This document shows, in pieces, positions 27,173 to 36,449 of a DNA stretch of 64,000 nucleotides (its first letter is position 1; the number at the start of each line of letters is the position of its first letter). Source of the stretch: JACQFZ01 sp041485885 (GTDB lineage Bacteria; Pseudomonadota; Gammaproteobacteria; Acidiferrobacterales; Sulfurifustaceae); the NCBI GenBank assembly GCA_041485885.1, contig JBGPKL010000012.1, forward strand, positions 5,833 through 69,832, given 5' to 3'. Both the position numbers and the translations under genes were made by a program. The notes under the pieces were generated by a model. It saw only the letters and a program-made list of their open reading frames with translations, did no database searches and had not been told where the DNA came from.

Positions 27173-27760
27173 GTGGCGCGCCTAATCCTCTTTAACAAGC
27201 CTTATGGCGTTCTTACGCAGTTTACCGATCGCGCGGGCCGAAACACCCTGGCTGCGTATGTACCCGTTCGCGACGTTTACCCCGCCGGGCGACTCGACCG
27301 TGACAGCGAAGGGTTGCTGCTTCTGACGGATGACGGACAACTTCAGCATCGGCTGAGCGATCCCGGTCACAAGCTGCCGAAGATCTATTGGGCGCAAGTC
27401 GACGGCACACCCGATGACGATGCGCTCGAACGCCTGCACCGCGGCGTGATGCTCGATGGCGAACGCACCCAGTCCGCAAAAGTACGGCGCATCTCGGCGC
27501 CCTCTCTCTGGCCGCGCGATCCACCGATCCGCGTTCGCAAAAACATTCCGACCTCCTGGCTCGAGGTCACACTGACCGAGGGCAGGAATCGTCAGGTGCG
27601 CCGCATGACCGCGGCGGTCGGCCATCCGACTTTGCGGCTCGTACGCGTCGCTGTCGGCGATTACACGCTCGACGGGCTGATGCCGGGAGAATGGAAAGAA
27701 GTAGTGCCGGAAAAGCTAAGATTGTTGAAACCGCAGATAAACGCAGATAAACGCAGATAA
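27173..27760 (+). CDS. rluE: 23S rRNA pseudouridine synthase RluE
   Basis: RluE makes pseudouridine 2457 in 23S rRNA. The 195-residue product starts at a GTG (27173) with MARLILFNKPYGVL. It has the RsuA-type catalytic motif GRLDRDSEGLLLL with the Asp in RLD at about residue 43, and EGRNRQVRRM near 140-150. It has no S4 domain, as expected for RluE. The C-terminal residues around NADKRR and the TAA stop are encoded by the dispersed CGCAGAT repeat at 27728, so the natural end has been replaced or extended. The gene lies 14 bases after the LysR gene and could share its transcript. Confidence 0.92.
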   Translation: MARLILFNKPYGVLTQFTDRAGRNTLAAYVPVRDVYPAGRLDRDSEGLLLLTDDGQLQHRLSDPGHKLPKIYWAQVDGTPDDDALERLHRGVMLDGERTQSAKVRRISAPSLWPRDPPIRVRKNIPTSWLEVTLTEGRNRQVRRMTAAVGHPTLRLVRVAVGDYTLDGLMPGEWKEVVPEKLRLLKPQINADKRR

Positions 27761-27871
27761 ACGGCAAGAGAGTCTGGAACCACAGATGCACACGGATAAC
27801 ACAGATAAAAAAGCGAACAACAAAAGAAGTTCGTTCGTTATCTGCGTTTATCTGCGTTCATCTGCGGTTCC
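27728..27871 (+). repeat. CGCAGAT-type inverted repeat, copy 3
   Basis: Three tandem ten-base units of ACGCAGATAA type (27728-27764) are followed by a second, more degenerate left arm (27776-27815). The pairing right arm is TTATCTGCGTTTATCTGCG-like (27838-27871). It fills the gap between rluE and the convergent aceB and supplies the rluE stop codon. Confidence 0.9.
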
Positions 27872-27885
27872 AAATTCTTATATCT

Positions 27886-29481
27886 CTATTCGAGCTTTTC
27901 GTACAGTTGCAGCGTCAAAAACTCCGCGAAGGTTTCCGACGTCGACATCTGCTCGAATATTTGCGCGGCCTGCGTGTACGGCATGCGCTGGAACGTCGCA
28001 TCGCCGTGCTCCTTGCGGATGCCTTCCAGCACTTCGGGAATCATCTTGCGCACCATATCCGCTGTAACCTTGCGGCCGTCTTCGAGCTTGCCTTTAGTCG
28101 AGCGAATCCACTGCCACACTTGCGAGCGTGAGATCTCGGCGGTCGCGGCGTCTTCCATGAGATTATGAATCGGCACGCAGCCGTTACCTGCCAGCCAGGA
28201 ACCGAGGTACTGGATACCGACGTCGATGTTCATGCGCACGCCGACTTCGGTGATCGGCTGCTCGGGCTGAAAATTGAGCAGATCGGCCGGTACGGCGTTC
28301 ACGTCCGGCCGCTGCTTCACGATTTGATTCGGCCGATCGCCCAGCGCGCGCTTGAACTCCTCCATCGCGATCTGCACCAGGCCCGGATGCGCGATCCAGC
28401 CGCCATCGTACCCATCCGATGCGTCGCGCGCCTTATCGGCGCGCACACCGGCGAGCGCCTTTTCGTTCGCCACCGGATCGTTCTTGATCGGAATTAGCGC
28501 GCTCATGCCTCCGATCGCCGGCGCATTGCGCCGATGGCAGGTCTTCAGCAGCAATAGTGAATAGGCACGCATGAACGGTACCGTCATGGTGATGAGGCCG
28601 CGGTTCGCCAAGCAGAAATTCTTGTCGGTTTTGAATTTCTTAATGCAAGAAAAAATATAGTCCCACCGACCCGCGTTGAGCCCGGCGCTGTGCTCACGCA
28701 GTTCGTGCAGTATTTCGTCCATCTCGAACGCCGCGAGGATCGTCTCGATCAGCACCGTCGCCTTGATCGTGCCGCGCGGAATCTTCAGCTCGTCCTGCGC
28801 CATACAGAATATCTCGTTCCACAGCCGCGCCTCGAGATGGCTTTCGAGCTTCGGCAGATAGAAATACGGACCCGAGCCACGCGCCATCAATTCCTTCGCG
28901 TTGTGAAACAGGAAGAGCGCAAAGTCGAAGATGCCGCCCGACACGCGCTTGCCGTCGATCAGCACGTGTTTCTCGTCGAGATGCCACCCGCGCGGGCGCA
29001 CCAGCAGCGTCGCGATCTTGTCGTTCAGTCTGTACTGTTTGCCGCTTTGCTCGAAGCTGATGGTGCGGCGCACCGCGTCACGCACATTGAGCTGGCCGCG
29101 GATTTGGTTGTTCCAGTTCGGCGTGTTGGAGTCCTCGAAGTCGGTCATATACGCATCAGCGCCGGAGTTGAGCGCGTTGATGATCATCTTGCGCTCCACC
29201 GGTCCCGTGATTTCGACGCGCCGGCACTCGAGATCTTTCGGAATCGGCGCGATGGTCCAATTGCCGTCACGAACGGATTTTGTCTCGGCCAGAAGATCGG
29301 GTCGCTTGCCCGCGTCCAATTCTTTCTGGCGTTGGACGCGTCGCGCCAGCAACTCCTGGCGCCGCGGCTCGAAAGCGCGATACAGTTTGGCGACAAGCGC
29401 CAGCGCTTCCGGCGTAAGAATTTGCGCGAACTCGGTATCGACCTTCGCCTTGATATCGACTCCAGCGGGCATGTTGCTCAT
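27886..29481 (-). CDS. aceB: malate synthase A
   Basis: AceB condenses glyoxylate and acetyl-CoA to malate, the second step of the glyoxylate shunt. From ATG 29481, with GGAG seven bases upstream, the product has 531 residues, the size of the A isoform. Recognisable parts are YMTDFEDSNTP near 111-121, VRPRGWHLDEKH near 159-170, the KLESHLEARLWN region, and RWDYIFSCIKKFK near 270-282. The general-acid region NLMEDAATAEISRSQVWQW is near 440-458. It lies downstream of aceA on the same strand, with a strong hairpin between the two. Confidence 0.95.
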   Translation of the reverse strand: MSNMPAGVDIKAKVDTEFAQILTPEALALVAKLYRAFEPRRQELLARRVQRQKELDAGKRPDLLAETKSVRDGNWTIAPIPKDLECRRVEITGPVERKMIINALNSGADAYMTDFEDSNTPNWNNQIRGQLNVRDAVRRTISFEQSGKQYRLNDKIATLLVRPRGWHLDEKHVLIDGKRVSGGIFDFALFLFHNAKELMARGSGPYFYLPKLESHLEARLWNEIFCMAQDELKIPRGTIKATVLIETILAAFEMDEILHELREHSAGLNAGRWDYIFSCIKKFKTDKNFCLANRGLITMTVPFMRAYSLLLLKTCHRRNAPAIGGMSALIPIKNDPVANEKALAGVRADKARDASDGYDGGWIAHPGLVQIAMEEFKRALGDRPNQIVKQRPDVNAVPADLLNFQPEQPITEVGVRMNIDVGIQYLGSWLAGNGCVPIHNLMEDAATAEISRSQVWQWIRSTKGKLEDGRKVTADMVRKMIPEVLEGIRKEHGDATFQRMPYTQAAQIFEQMSTSETFAEFLTLQLYEKLE

Positions 29482-29514
29482 GATCACTCCGGGACGGGAC
29501 AGTAATAAAAGGAA

Positions 29515-29544
29515 AAGCCACACCCGCTCGCGCGGGTGTGGCTT
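29515..29544 (-). terminator. hairpin between aceA and aceB
   Basis: A perfect 13-base stem AAGCCACACCCGC / GCGGGTGTGGCTT with a four-base loop lies 24 bases after the aceA stop. On the minus strand the stem ends in TT, followed by TTCCTTTTATT. It is a good rho-independent terminator and probably reduces aceB expression relative to aceA by partial read-through. Confidence 0.82.
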
Positions 29545-29567
29545 CGGAATACTACCGCTTTGCTGAA

Positions 29568-30893
29568 CTAAGAAACAGCGGCTTTCTTACCGGTCTTACT
29601 GTCGAAGAACTGCTCGTCCTCGGTGGAACCCTTGAGCGCCGTCGTCGAGGACTGGTTGCCTTCGATCGCCTGCGTCACCGCGTCGAAGTAGCTGGTTCCG
29701 ACCTCGCGCTGATGCTTGACGGCCGTGAAGCCTTGATCGGCGGCGGCGAACTCACCTTCTTGCAGTTCGACGAAAGCTTTCATCTGCTCGCGCGCGTAAC
29801 CATGAGCGAGATGGAACATCGAGTAGTTAAGGCTGTGGAAACCGGCGAGCGTAATGAATTGGAACTTGTACCCCATCGCGCCGAGTTCTTTCTGGAACTT
29901 CGCGATCGTGGCGTCGTCCAGGTTCTTCTTCCAATTGAAGGACGGCGAGCAGTTGTAGGAAAGCATCTTGTCGGGATACTGCTTCTTAATGGCTTCGGCA
30001 AATTTTCTCGCGTACGCCAAGTCCGGTGTGCCGGTCTCACCCCAGATGAGATCGGCATACGGCGCGTACGCGAGACCGCGCGATATCGCCTGGTTCACAC
30101 CCGCCTTGGTGCGGTAGAAGCCTTCGACGGTACGCTCGCCGGTGCAGAACGATTTGTCGTTCTCATCGACGTCGGCGGTCAATAGATCCGCCGCTTCGGC
30201 ATCGGTGCGTGCGATGAGAACCGTCGGCACGCCGAGCACGTCGGCCGCCAGGCGCGCCGCGACGAGCTTCGCGACCGCTTCGCGCGTTGGGACGAGCACT
30301 TTGCCGCCCATGTGGCCACACTTTTTGACGGACGCGAGCTGGTCCTCGAAGTGAACGCCCGCCGCGCCCGCCTCGATCATCGCCTTCATCAGCTCGAAGG
30401 CGTTCAGCACGCCGCCGAAACCGGCTTCGGCGTCGGCGACGATAGGCGCGAAGTAATCGATGTAGCCGGCGTCGCCGGGACGCTTGCCTTCCATCCATTG
30501 AATCTGATCGCAACGCTGAAAGGTGTTATTGATGCGGCGAACTACGGCCGGAACCGAATTAATGGGATAGAGGGATTGATCGGGATACATTTCGCCGGCA
30601 AGGTTGGCGTCGCCTGCCACTTGCCAGCCGGAAAGATAAATGGCCTTGAGACCGGCCTTCACCTGCTGCATCGCCTGATTGCCGGTCAGCGCACCCAGTG
30701 CGTTAACGAATGGTTCCTGACCCAACAACTTCCACAGTTTCTCCGCGCCGCGCCGCGCGAGCGTGTGCTCGATTTGTACCGATCCGCGCAGGCGCACGAC
30801 TTCTTGCGCGCTGTAGCCGCGCTTAAGGCCCTTCCAGCGCGGGCTGGTGGACCAATCTCGTTCGATTTTTGAAATTTCCGGTTCGCTGCTCAT
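29568..30893 (-). CDS. aceA: isocitrate lyase
   Basis: AceA splits isocitrate into glyoxylate and succinate at the branch point with Icd. The 441-residue chain has the signature KKCGHMGGK at 190-198 with catalytic Cys192. Upstream are the metal-binding DAEAGFGG at about 154-161 and SGWQVAGDAN at about 88-97; NCSPSFNWKK is conserved further on. The length matches the 430-445-residue bacterial group. It is the first gene of the aceA-aceB pair, and its promoter must lie in the 354-base gap shared with aacS. Confidence 0.96.
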   Translation of the reverse strand: MSSEPEISKIERDWSTSPRWKGLKRGYSAQEVVRLRGSVQIEHTLARRGAEKLWKLLGQEPFVNALGALTGNQAMQQVKAGLKAIYLSGWQVAGDANLAGEMYPDQSLYPINSVPAVVRRINNTFQRCDQIQWMEGKRPGDAGYIDYFAPIVADAEAGFGGVLNAFELMKAMIEAGAAGVHFEDQLASVKKCGHMGGKVLVPTREAVAKLVAARLAADVLGVPTVLIARTDAEAADLLTADVDENDKSFCTGERTVEGFYRTKAGVNQAISRGLAYAPYADLIWGETGTPDLAYARKFAEAIKKQYPDKMLSYNCSPSFNWKKNLDDATIAKFQKELGAMGYKFQFITLAGFHSLNYSMFHLAHGYAREQMKAFVELQEGEFAAADQGFTAVKHQREVGTSYFDAVTQAIEGNQSSTTALKGSTEDEQFFDSKTGKKAAVS

Positions 30894-31247
30894 TACCCAC
30901 CCCTCTAATCTTTACGGTTCGCTTCGCCTTGCCCAGCGTCTACGTAGCCCTGACCGAATTGTCGGAAATGCCCAGGGGAACGCGGCTGTTCCAGTTAGGC
31001 GAGCAGTCTAGAGACGAATTCCAAAGCCGCCAAAGAAAATATATTAATACACTCTATTAAATCAGCCGGTTCCCAAGGCAGCGTTAATAGCTCCGCGCGG
31101 CGCGTCTTCCCTCGGGTGCCTGTTCCCATTTGGAGCTATTAGCGTCAAGGTAGTTCTGTCGCCATCATTGTTTTCGGTCACCAAGTTGGGCGCGTTGGGT
31201 GATTCGCCGCGGCTAAGGCGCCAAGAGAATGGGTCTCGCACACAAAC
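30894..31247 (+). promoter_or_regulatory. aceA / aacS divergent control region with inverted repeat
   Basis: This 354-base gap holds the promoters of aceA (minus) and aacS (plus). An A/T-rich stretch (31029-31070), the most A/T-rich part of the gap, is a candidate promoter core for aceA. A perfect ten-base inverted repeat, TAATAGCTCC at 31085-31094 and GGAGCTATTA at 31132-31141, extends to about 14 pairs if G-T pairs are allowed. It could be a double operator or a cruciform. No regulator can be assigned to it. Confidence 0.5.
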
Positions 31248-33224
31248 ATGAACGCACAGCCGTTGTGGCAACCTTCGGCGGAACGCATGGCGCTGTCCAA
31301 TATGGCCGCATTCATGCAAAGCGTGAACGCGCGCTTCAAAAAAAACTTCTCCGATTACCCCTCGCTCTACCAGTGGTCCGTTGACCGGCCCGAGCAATTC
31401 TGGAACGCGGTGTGGGACTTCTGTGAGATTCTCGCCGCGACGCGCGGCGCGCGCGTACTACTGGACGGAGACAGAATGCCGGGCGCTACGTGGTTTCCGG
31501 ATGCACGCCTGAACTTCGCGGAGAACCTACTGCGGCGACACGACGCCACGGATGCGCTCGTGTTTTGGGGCGAGGATAAAATCACGCGCCGCCTGTCGCA
31601 CGATGCGCTCTATCGCGCCGTCGCGCCATTCGCCGCCGCGCTGCGGGCGCAGGGCGTGAAATCCGGCGACCGCGTCGCTGCGTACTTGCCCAACATGCCC
31701 GAGACCGTCATCGCCATGCTGGCGACCGCCAGCATCGGCGCGACTTTCTCTTCGTCATCGCCCGACTTTGGGGTGCAGGGGGTGCTTGATCGCTTCGGTC
31801 AGATCGAGCCGACGATCTTGATCGCCGTCGACGGCTATTACTATCGAGGCAACATCATCGATTGTCTCGGCAAGGTGCGCGAGATCGTCGCCGCGCTTCC
31901 GTCGCTGCGGCGCACTGTCGTCGTTCCTTATGTCCATTCGCATCACGACATCGCCAGCATCCGCGGCGCTGAGATGTATACCGACTTCATCGCGCCGCAT
32001 GCCGCGCAAACCGAGGTGCAGTTCGAACAGCTACCGTTCGATCACCCCCTCTATATCATGTATTCGTCGGGCACGACGGGCGTGCCGAAGTGCATCGTGC
32101 ACGGCGCCGGCGGCGTGCTGCTGCAACACGCGAAGGAACACCGGCTGCACGGAGATCTCAAGCCGGGCGATAAGTTGTTTTACTTCACGACCTGCGGCTG
32201 GATGATGTGGAATTGGCTCGCGTCGGGTTTGGCCGCGGGCGCCACGCTCCTCCTCTACGACGGCTCGCCGTTCTTGGAACGTCGCGGCGGCGCGATTCTG
32301 TTCGACTACGCCGACGCCGAAGGCGCGACGCATTTCGGTACGTCGGCGAAATTCATCGACGCCATCGCGAAGGAAGGCCTCGAGCCGATCAAGACGCACA
32401 AGCTCGATCGGCTGCGAACCATCTTCTCGACCGGCAGCCCGCTCGTGCCCGAAGGTTTCGATTACGTCTACCGCAGCGTCAAGCGCGATGTATGTCTCTC
32501 ATCGATCTCCGGCGGCACCGATCTCATTTCCTGCTTCGTCCTCGGCAACCCGCTGCTGCCCGTCTGGCGCGGCGAGATCCAATGTCGCGGGCTCGGCATG
32601 AAGGTCGAGGTCTACGACGAAAGCGGCAAATCGGTGGTCGGACAAAAGGGAGAACTGGTTTGCACCAAACCCTTCCCGACGATGCCGATCGGATTTTGGA
32701 ACGACCCCGACGGCGCGAAATATCGCCGCACCTATTTTGAGAAATATCCGAACCTCTGGTGTCACGGCGACTACGTCGAGCTGACGGCGCACGACGGGAT
32801 GATCGTGTACGGCCGTTCGGACGCCGTGCTGAATCCCGGCGGCGTGCGTATCGGCACCGCCGAGATCTATCGCGAAGTAGAAAAGTTGCCGGAAGTGGTC
32901 GAGTCGCTCGTGATCGGTCAGAACTGGCCGCCCGGAAATATCGGCGACGTTCGCGTCGTGCTGTTCGTGCGGCTGCGCGACGGGCTGGTTCTGGATGACG
33001 CGCTCGCGGCAAAGATCCGACAAACCATCCGCGCCAACGCGACGCCACGTCACGTACCGGCCAAGATCCTGCAAGTGCCGGATATCCCGCGAACGAAGAG
33101 CAACAAGATCGTCGAGCTCGCGGTGCGCAGCATCGTGCACGGCGAGCCCGTCACAAATATCGAAGCCCTCGCCAACCCGGAAGCGCTGGCACATTTCCGC
33201 GATCGACCGGAGCTGCGAAGCTAA
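31248..33224 (+). CDS. aacS: acetoacetyl-CoA synthetase
   Basis: AacS activates acetoacetate to acetoacetyl-CoA with ATP, allowing ketone bodies or polyhydroxybutyrate products to enter acetyl-CoA metabolism. The 658-residue protein has the length and features of the family. The N-terminal part has NARFKKNFSDYPSLYQWSV-type sequence. The AMP-binding motif is YSSGTTGVPK at about 269-278, with TTCGWMMWNW after it. The C-terminal catalytic Lys lies in PRTKSNKIVE near 618-627. Acetyl-CoA synthetase is less likely because of the N-terminal domain and the CIVHGAGG stretch. It starts at ATG 31248 and faces away from aceA, so both may respond to the same signal. Confidence 0.93.
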   Translation: MNAQPLWQPSAERMALSNMAAFMQSVNARFKKNFSDYPSLYQWSVDRPEQFWNAVWDFCEILAATRGARVLLDGDRMPGATWFPDARLNFAENLLRRHDATDALVFWGEDKITRRLSHDALYRAVAPFAAALRAQGVKSGDRVAAYLPNMPETVIAMLATASIGATFSSSSPDFGVQGVLDRFGQIEPTILIAVDGYYYRGNIIDCLGKVREIVAALPSLRRTVVVPYVHSHHDIASIRGAEMYTDFIAPHAAQTEVQFEQLPFDHPLYIMYSSGTTGVPKCIVHGAGGVLLQHAKEHRLHGDLKPGDKLFYFTTCGWMMWNWLASGLAAGATLLLYDGSPFLERRGGAILFDYADAEGATHFGTSAKFIDAIAKEGLEPIKTHKLDRLRTIFSTGSPLVPEGFDYVYRSVKRDVCLSSISGGTDLISCFVLGNPLLPVWRGEIQCRGLGMKVEVYDESGKSVVGQKGELVCTKPFPTMPIGFWNDPDGAKYRRTYFEKYPNLWCHGDYVELTAHDGMIVYGRSDAVLNPGGVRIGTAEIYREVEKLPEVVESLVIGQNWPPGNIGDVRVVLFVRLRDGLVLDDALAAKIRQTIRANATPRHVPAKILQVPDIPRTKSNKIVELAVRSIVHGEPVTNIEALANPEALAHFRDRPELRS

Positions 33225-33233
33225 CCAGGTGTC

Positions 33234-33258
33234 GAAAAAGTCCTTCCCGGATTTTTTC
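33234..33258 (+). repeat. GAAAAAGTCC hairpin repeat, copy 1
   Basis: GAAAAAGTCC pairs with GGATTTTTTC across a five-base loop, nine bases after the aacS stop. A longer copy is at 45136-45167. The T-rich right arm could help end aacS transcription. Confidence 0.7.
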
Positions 33259-33291
33259 AACTCGCGCGGTACGGAACCTGCTTCTATTTTG

Positions 33292-34269
33292 TTAAAGCGA
33301 TGTCTTCAACACGCGCCCGAGCTCGCCGATCACGCCGCGGCGGAACGCCAGCACGCACACGACGAAGATCGCACCCTGCGCCGCCGTTACATAGGCGCCG
33401 AGCTGCGCCAGATAATTTTCCATGCCGACGATGATGAGTGCTCCGACCACGGGACCGAATACGGTACCGAGTCCGCCGAGCAGCGTCATCAAGATCACTT
33501 CGCCCGACATCGTCCAGTGCACGTCGGTGAGCGAAGCGAGCTGAAACACCAGCGCCTTGGTCGCGCCCGCGAGGCCAGCGAGCGACGCCGAGAGCACGAA
33601 CGCCAGCACCTTGTAGCGGTCGGTGTCGTAGCCAAGCGAAAGCGCACGCGGCTCGTGCTCGCGAATCGCTTTGAGCACGTTGCCGAAGGGCGAATGAATG
33701 ATTCGATAGATGAGCAGAAAACCGGCGACGAACACGACGAAGACCAGCGCGTACATCGCCGTGACGTTCGCGAGATCGATCATCCCGAAGAGCTTTCCGC
33801 GCGGCACCGCTTGAATGCCGTCTTCCCCGCCGGTGAACGGTGCCTGGATGCAGAAGAAATAAATCATCTGCGCGAGCGCCAAGGTGATCATCGCGAAGTA
33901 GATGCCTTGGCGGCGGATCGCGAGCAAGCCCGTGAGAACTCCGAGCAGCGCCGAGGCTGCGGTGCCGAGCAGTATGGCGATCTCCGGCGTAACGCCCCAG
34001 ACTTTCGCCGCGTGCGCACACACGTAGCCGGCGGCGCCGAAATACATCGCATGCCCGAAGGAAAGCAAGCCGCCGTATCCGATGAGCAGGTTGAACGCAC
34101 AGGCAAACAGCGCGAAGCACATGACTTTCATCAGCAGCACCGGATAGACGAAGAACGGTGCGATGGCGAAGAACGCCAGCATCACCCCGAAGGCGACGCG
34201 CTGCGACTTGAGGTTCGCCGCCGTCGCGGGCATTCCCAACGTGGTCGATTCGGTTTGTGTGCTTGCCAT
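33292..34269 (-). CDS. livM: branched-chain amino acid-type ABC transporter permease LivM
   Basis: This is one of the two inner-membrane permeases of a LivFGHMJ-type importer. The 325-residue protein is hydrophobic, with about ten predicted membrane segments. It contains the LivM-typical NLLIGYGGLLSFGHAMYFG (about 60-78), RRQGIYFAMITLALAQM (about 119-135) and the EAA-loop-like AIREHEPRALSLGYD near 206-220. It begins two bases after livH ends and is the last gene of the cluster. The substrate may be branched-chain amino acids or an organic acid, given the acyl-CoA synthetase upstream. Confidence 0.92.
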   Translation of the reverse strand: MASTQTESTTLGMPATAANLKSQRVAFGVMLAFFAIAPFFVYPVLLMKVMCFALFACAFNLLIGYGGLLSFGHAMYFGAAGYVCAHAAKVWGVTPEIAILLGTAASALLGVLTGLLAIRRQGIYFAMITLALAQMIYFFCIQAPFTGGEDGIQAVPRGKLFGMIDLANVTAMYALVFVVFVAGFLLIYRIIHSPFGNVLKAIREHEPRALSLGYDTDRYKVLAFVLSASLAGLAGATKALVFQLASLTDVHWTMSGEVILMTLLGGLGTVFGPVVGALIIVGMENYLAQLGAYVTAAQGAIFVVCVLAFRRGVIGELGRVLKTSL

Positions 34270-34270
34270 G

Positions 34271-35155
34271 CTAGCGCTGCCCGAACAGTCCGGCCGGGCG
34301 CCACATCAGCACGATGGCCATGATGACGAAGATCACCGTGTTCGACGCTTCCGGATAAAACACCTTCGTCAATCCTTCGATAACCCCCAGGCCGAAGCCG
34401 GTGACGATCGAGCCCATGATCGAGCCCATGCCGCCGATCACGACCACGGCGAATACGACGATGATGAGGTTCACGCCCATCAGCGGGTTCACTTGATAGA
34501 TCGGCGCCGCCATGACGCCCGCAAACGCCGCGAGCGCGACGCCGAAGCCATAAGTGAGCGTGATCATGCGCGGCACGTTGATCCCGAACGCCTGCACCAA
34601 CGCCGGGTTCTCGGTCGCGGCACGCAAATAGGAGCCGAGTTTCGTCTTCTCGATGACGAACCACGTCGCGACACATATGACGAGCGACGCCACGATAACC
34701 CAGGCGCGATAATTGGGCAGAAACATGAAGCCCAAGTTCTGTCCGCCGGAGAGCTCGGACGGCATGGGATACGGAATACCCGACGTGCCGTACTCGTGCG
34801 TGAACGAGCCCTGAATGATCAGTGCCAAACCGAACGTAAGCAGCAGACCGTACAGATGATCGAGCTGGTAGAGTCGCGATAGCATCAGGCGCTCGATCAC
34901 GATACCGATGGCGCCGATCGCGATCGGCGCCAACAGCAGCGACCACCAATAACCGATGCCGAGCTTCGTCGAAAGAAAATACGCGCAGAACGCGCCCATC
35001 ATGTACTGCGCGCCGTGCGTGAAGTTGATGATATTGAGCAGGCCGAAAATCACCGCGAGCCCGAGCGACAGCAGCGCATAGAAGGAGCCGTTGATGAGGC
35101 CGATCAGAAGCTGCCCGAACAGCGCTTGGATCGGCACGCCGAAAATCGTGTCCAT
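34271..35155 (-). CDS. livH: branched-chain amino acid-type ABC transporter permease LivH
   Basis: The second permease of the importer has 294 residues. LivH hallmarks are LLIGLINGSFYALLSLGLAVIFG (about 16-38, broken by family variation), INFTHGAQYMMGAF near 43-56, and AFAGVMAAPIYQVNP near 210-224, followed by VVVIGGMGSIMGSIVTG. Eight or nine membrane helices are expected. It follows the binding-protein gene by 55 bases and precedes livM with one base between them. Confidence 0.92.
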   Translation of the reverse strand: MDTIFGVPIQALFGQLLIGLINGSFYALLSLGLAVIFGLLNIINFTHGAQYMMGAFCAYFLSTKLGIGYWWSLLLAPIAIGAIGIVIERLMLSRLYQLDHLYGLLLTFGLALIIQGSFTHEYGTSGIPYPMPSELSGGQNLGFMFLPNYRAWVIVASLVICVATWFVIEKTKLGSYLRAATENPALVQAFGINVPRMITLTYGFGVALAAFAGVMAAPIYQVNPLMGVNLIIVVFAVVVIGGMGSIMGSIVTGFGLGVIEGLTKVFYPEASNTVIFVIMAIVLMWRPAGLFGQR

Positions 35156-35210
35156 TATTTTTTATTCGTTCGCTGGTCGGTTCGTTTGAACGAATCGGCG
35201 AAGACCCGCG

Positions 35211-36416
35211 CTACTTCACCAATGGGCACTCGCCGTCTTTCTCCGGACGAAACGCTTGCTCGGCCGGAATGGTCGCGCGGACCTTGTAGTAATCCCACGG
35301 ATATTTCGATTCGGACGGTTTCTTGACTTCGAACAAGTACGCCGGATGAATCTTGCGCCCGTCCTGGCGGATCCGACCCTTGCCGAACGCCGGATCGTCG
35401 GTCGGCAGCTCTTTCATCTTCGCGATCACTTTGGTGCCGTCGTCGCTCTTCAGCGCCTCGACGGCCTTCAGGTAATGCAGCACGCCGGCGTACACGCCAG
35501 CCTGCACCATGGTCGGCATCCTGCCGTTATGCAAAGCGGCGAAGCGCTTGCTGAACGCGCGCGTCTGATCGTTCAGGTCCCAATAGAACGTCTCGGTGAA
35601 GATGAGGCCCTGCGCCTTGTCGAGCCCGAGCGAGTGCACGTCGCTCAAGAAGACCAGCAACCCGGCAAGACTCTGCCCACCTTTGACGATGCCGAACTCG
35701 GCCGCCTGTTTGATCGAATTGATCGTATCGCCGCCGGCGTTGGCAAGACCGATGACCTTGGCCTTCGACGACTGCGCCTGCAACAGGAACGAAGAGAAGT
35801 CCTGCGTGTTGATCGGATGGCGCACCTTGCCGAGCACTTTGCCGCCGTTCTTCAACACGACCGCCTCGGTGTCACGCTCGAGCGCGTGGCCGAACGCGTA
35901 ATCGGACGTCAGAAAGAACCACGTGTCGCCGCCGGTTTGCACAATCGCCCGGCCGGTGCCGTTTGCGAGCATCCAGGTGTCGTACGCCCAATGCACCGTG
36001 TTCGGCGAGCACGCTTTGCCGGTGAGATCGGCGGTCGCGGGACCGACGGCAATGAAGGCTTTGCCCTTATCGCGCGTCAGTTGATTGACCGCGAGCGCGA
36101 CGCCTGAGTTCGGTACGTCCACGATCATGTCTACCTTGTCCACGTCGTACCACTGGCGCGCGATATTCGATCCGACGTCGGCCTTGTTCTGGTGATCGGC
36201 CGCGACAATTTCGACCTTGATCCCTTTTTTGGAAGCGCCGAAGTCTTCCGCCGCCATGCGCGCGGCGACGACGGAGCCCTGTCCTCCCAGATCCGCGTAG
36301 AGACTCGCCTGATCGTTGAGCACACCGATCTTGACCATGTTATCGGATAAGTCCGCTTGCGCGGCACCGACCGTGAGCACCATGGTGGCGGCGATAAATA
36401 AGATTCGTTTCAACAT
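35211..36416 (-). CDS. ABC transporter periplasmic substrate-binding protein (LivJ/LivK family)
   Basis: This 401-residue protein of the periplasmic-binding-protein type I group (Peripla_BP_6) has a signal peptide cut after AQA (about residue 21). The first strand is VKIGVLNDQASLYADLGG (28-45), the usual ligand-domain start, and FLTSDYAFGHALERD near 167-181 is the hinge-proximal motif. It is longer than LivJ of E. coli (about 367) and resembles binding proteins of aromatic- or fatty-acid-linked Liv clusters, so the ligand need not be an amino acid. It lies between livF and livH within the importer cluster. Confidence 0.88.
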   Translation of the reverse strand: MLKRILFIAATMVLTVGAAQADLSDNMVKIGVLNDQASLYADLGGQGSVVAARMAAEDFGASKKGIKVEIVAADHQNKADVGSNIARQWYDVDKVDMIVDVPNSGVALAVNQLTRDKGKAFIAVGPATADLTGKACSPNTVHWAYDTWMLANGTGRAIVQTGGDTWFFLTSDYAFGHALERDTEAVVLKNGGKVLGKVRHPINTQDFSSFLLQAQSSKAKVIGLANAGGDTINSIKQAAEFGIVKGGQSLAGLLVFLSDVHSLGLDKAQGLIFTETFYWDLNDQTRAFSKRFAALHNGRMPTMVQAGVYAGVLHYLKAVEALKSDDGTKVIAKMKELPTDDPAFGKGRIRQDGRKIHPAYLFEVKKPSESKYPWDYYKVRATIPAEQAFRPEKDGECPLVK

Positions 36417-36449
36417 CGCTGATCTCCTGTGTAGGTGGAACGAGTGCGA

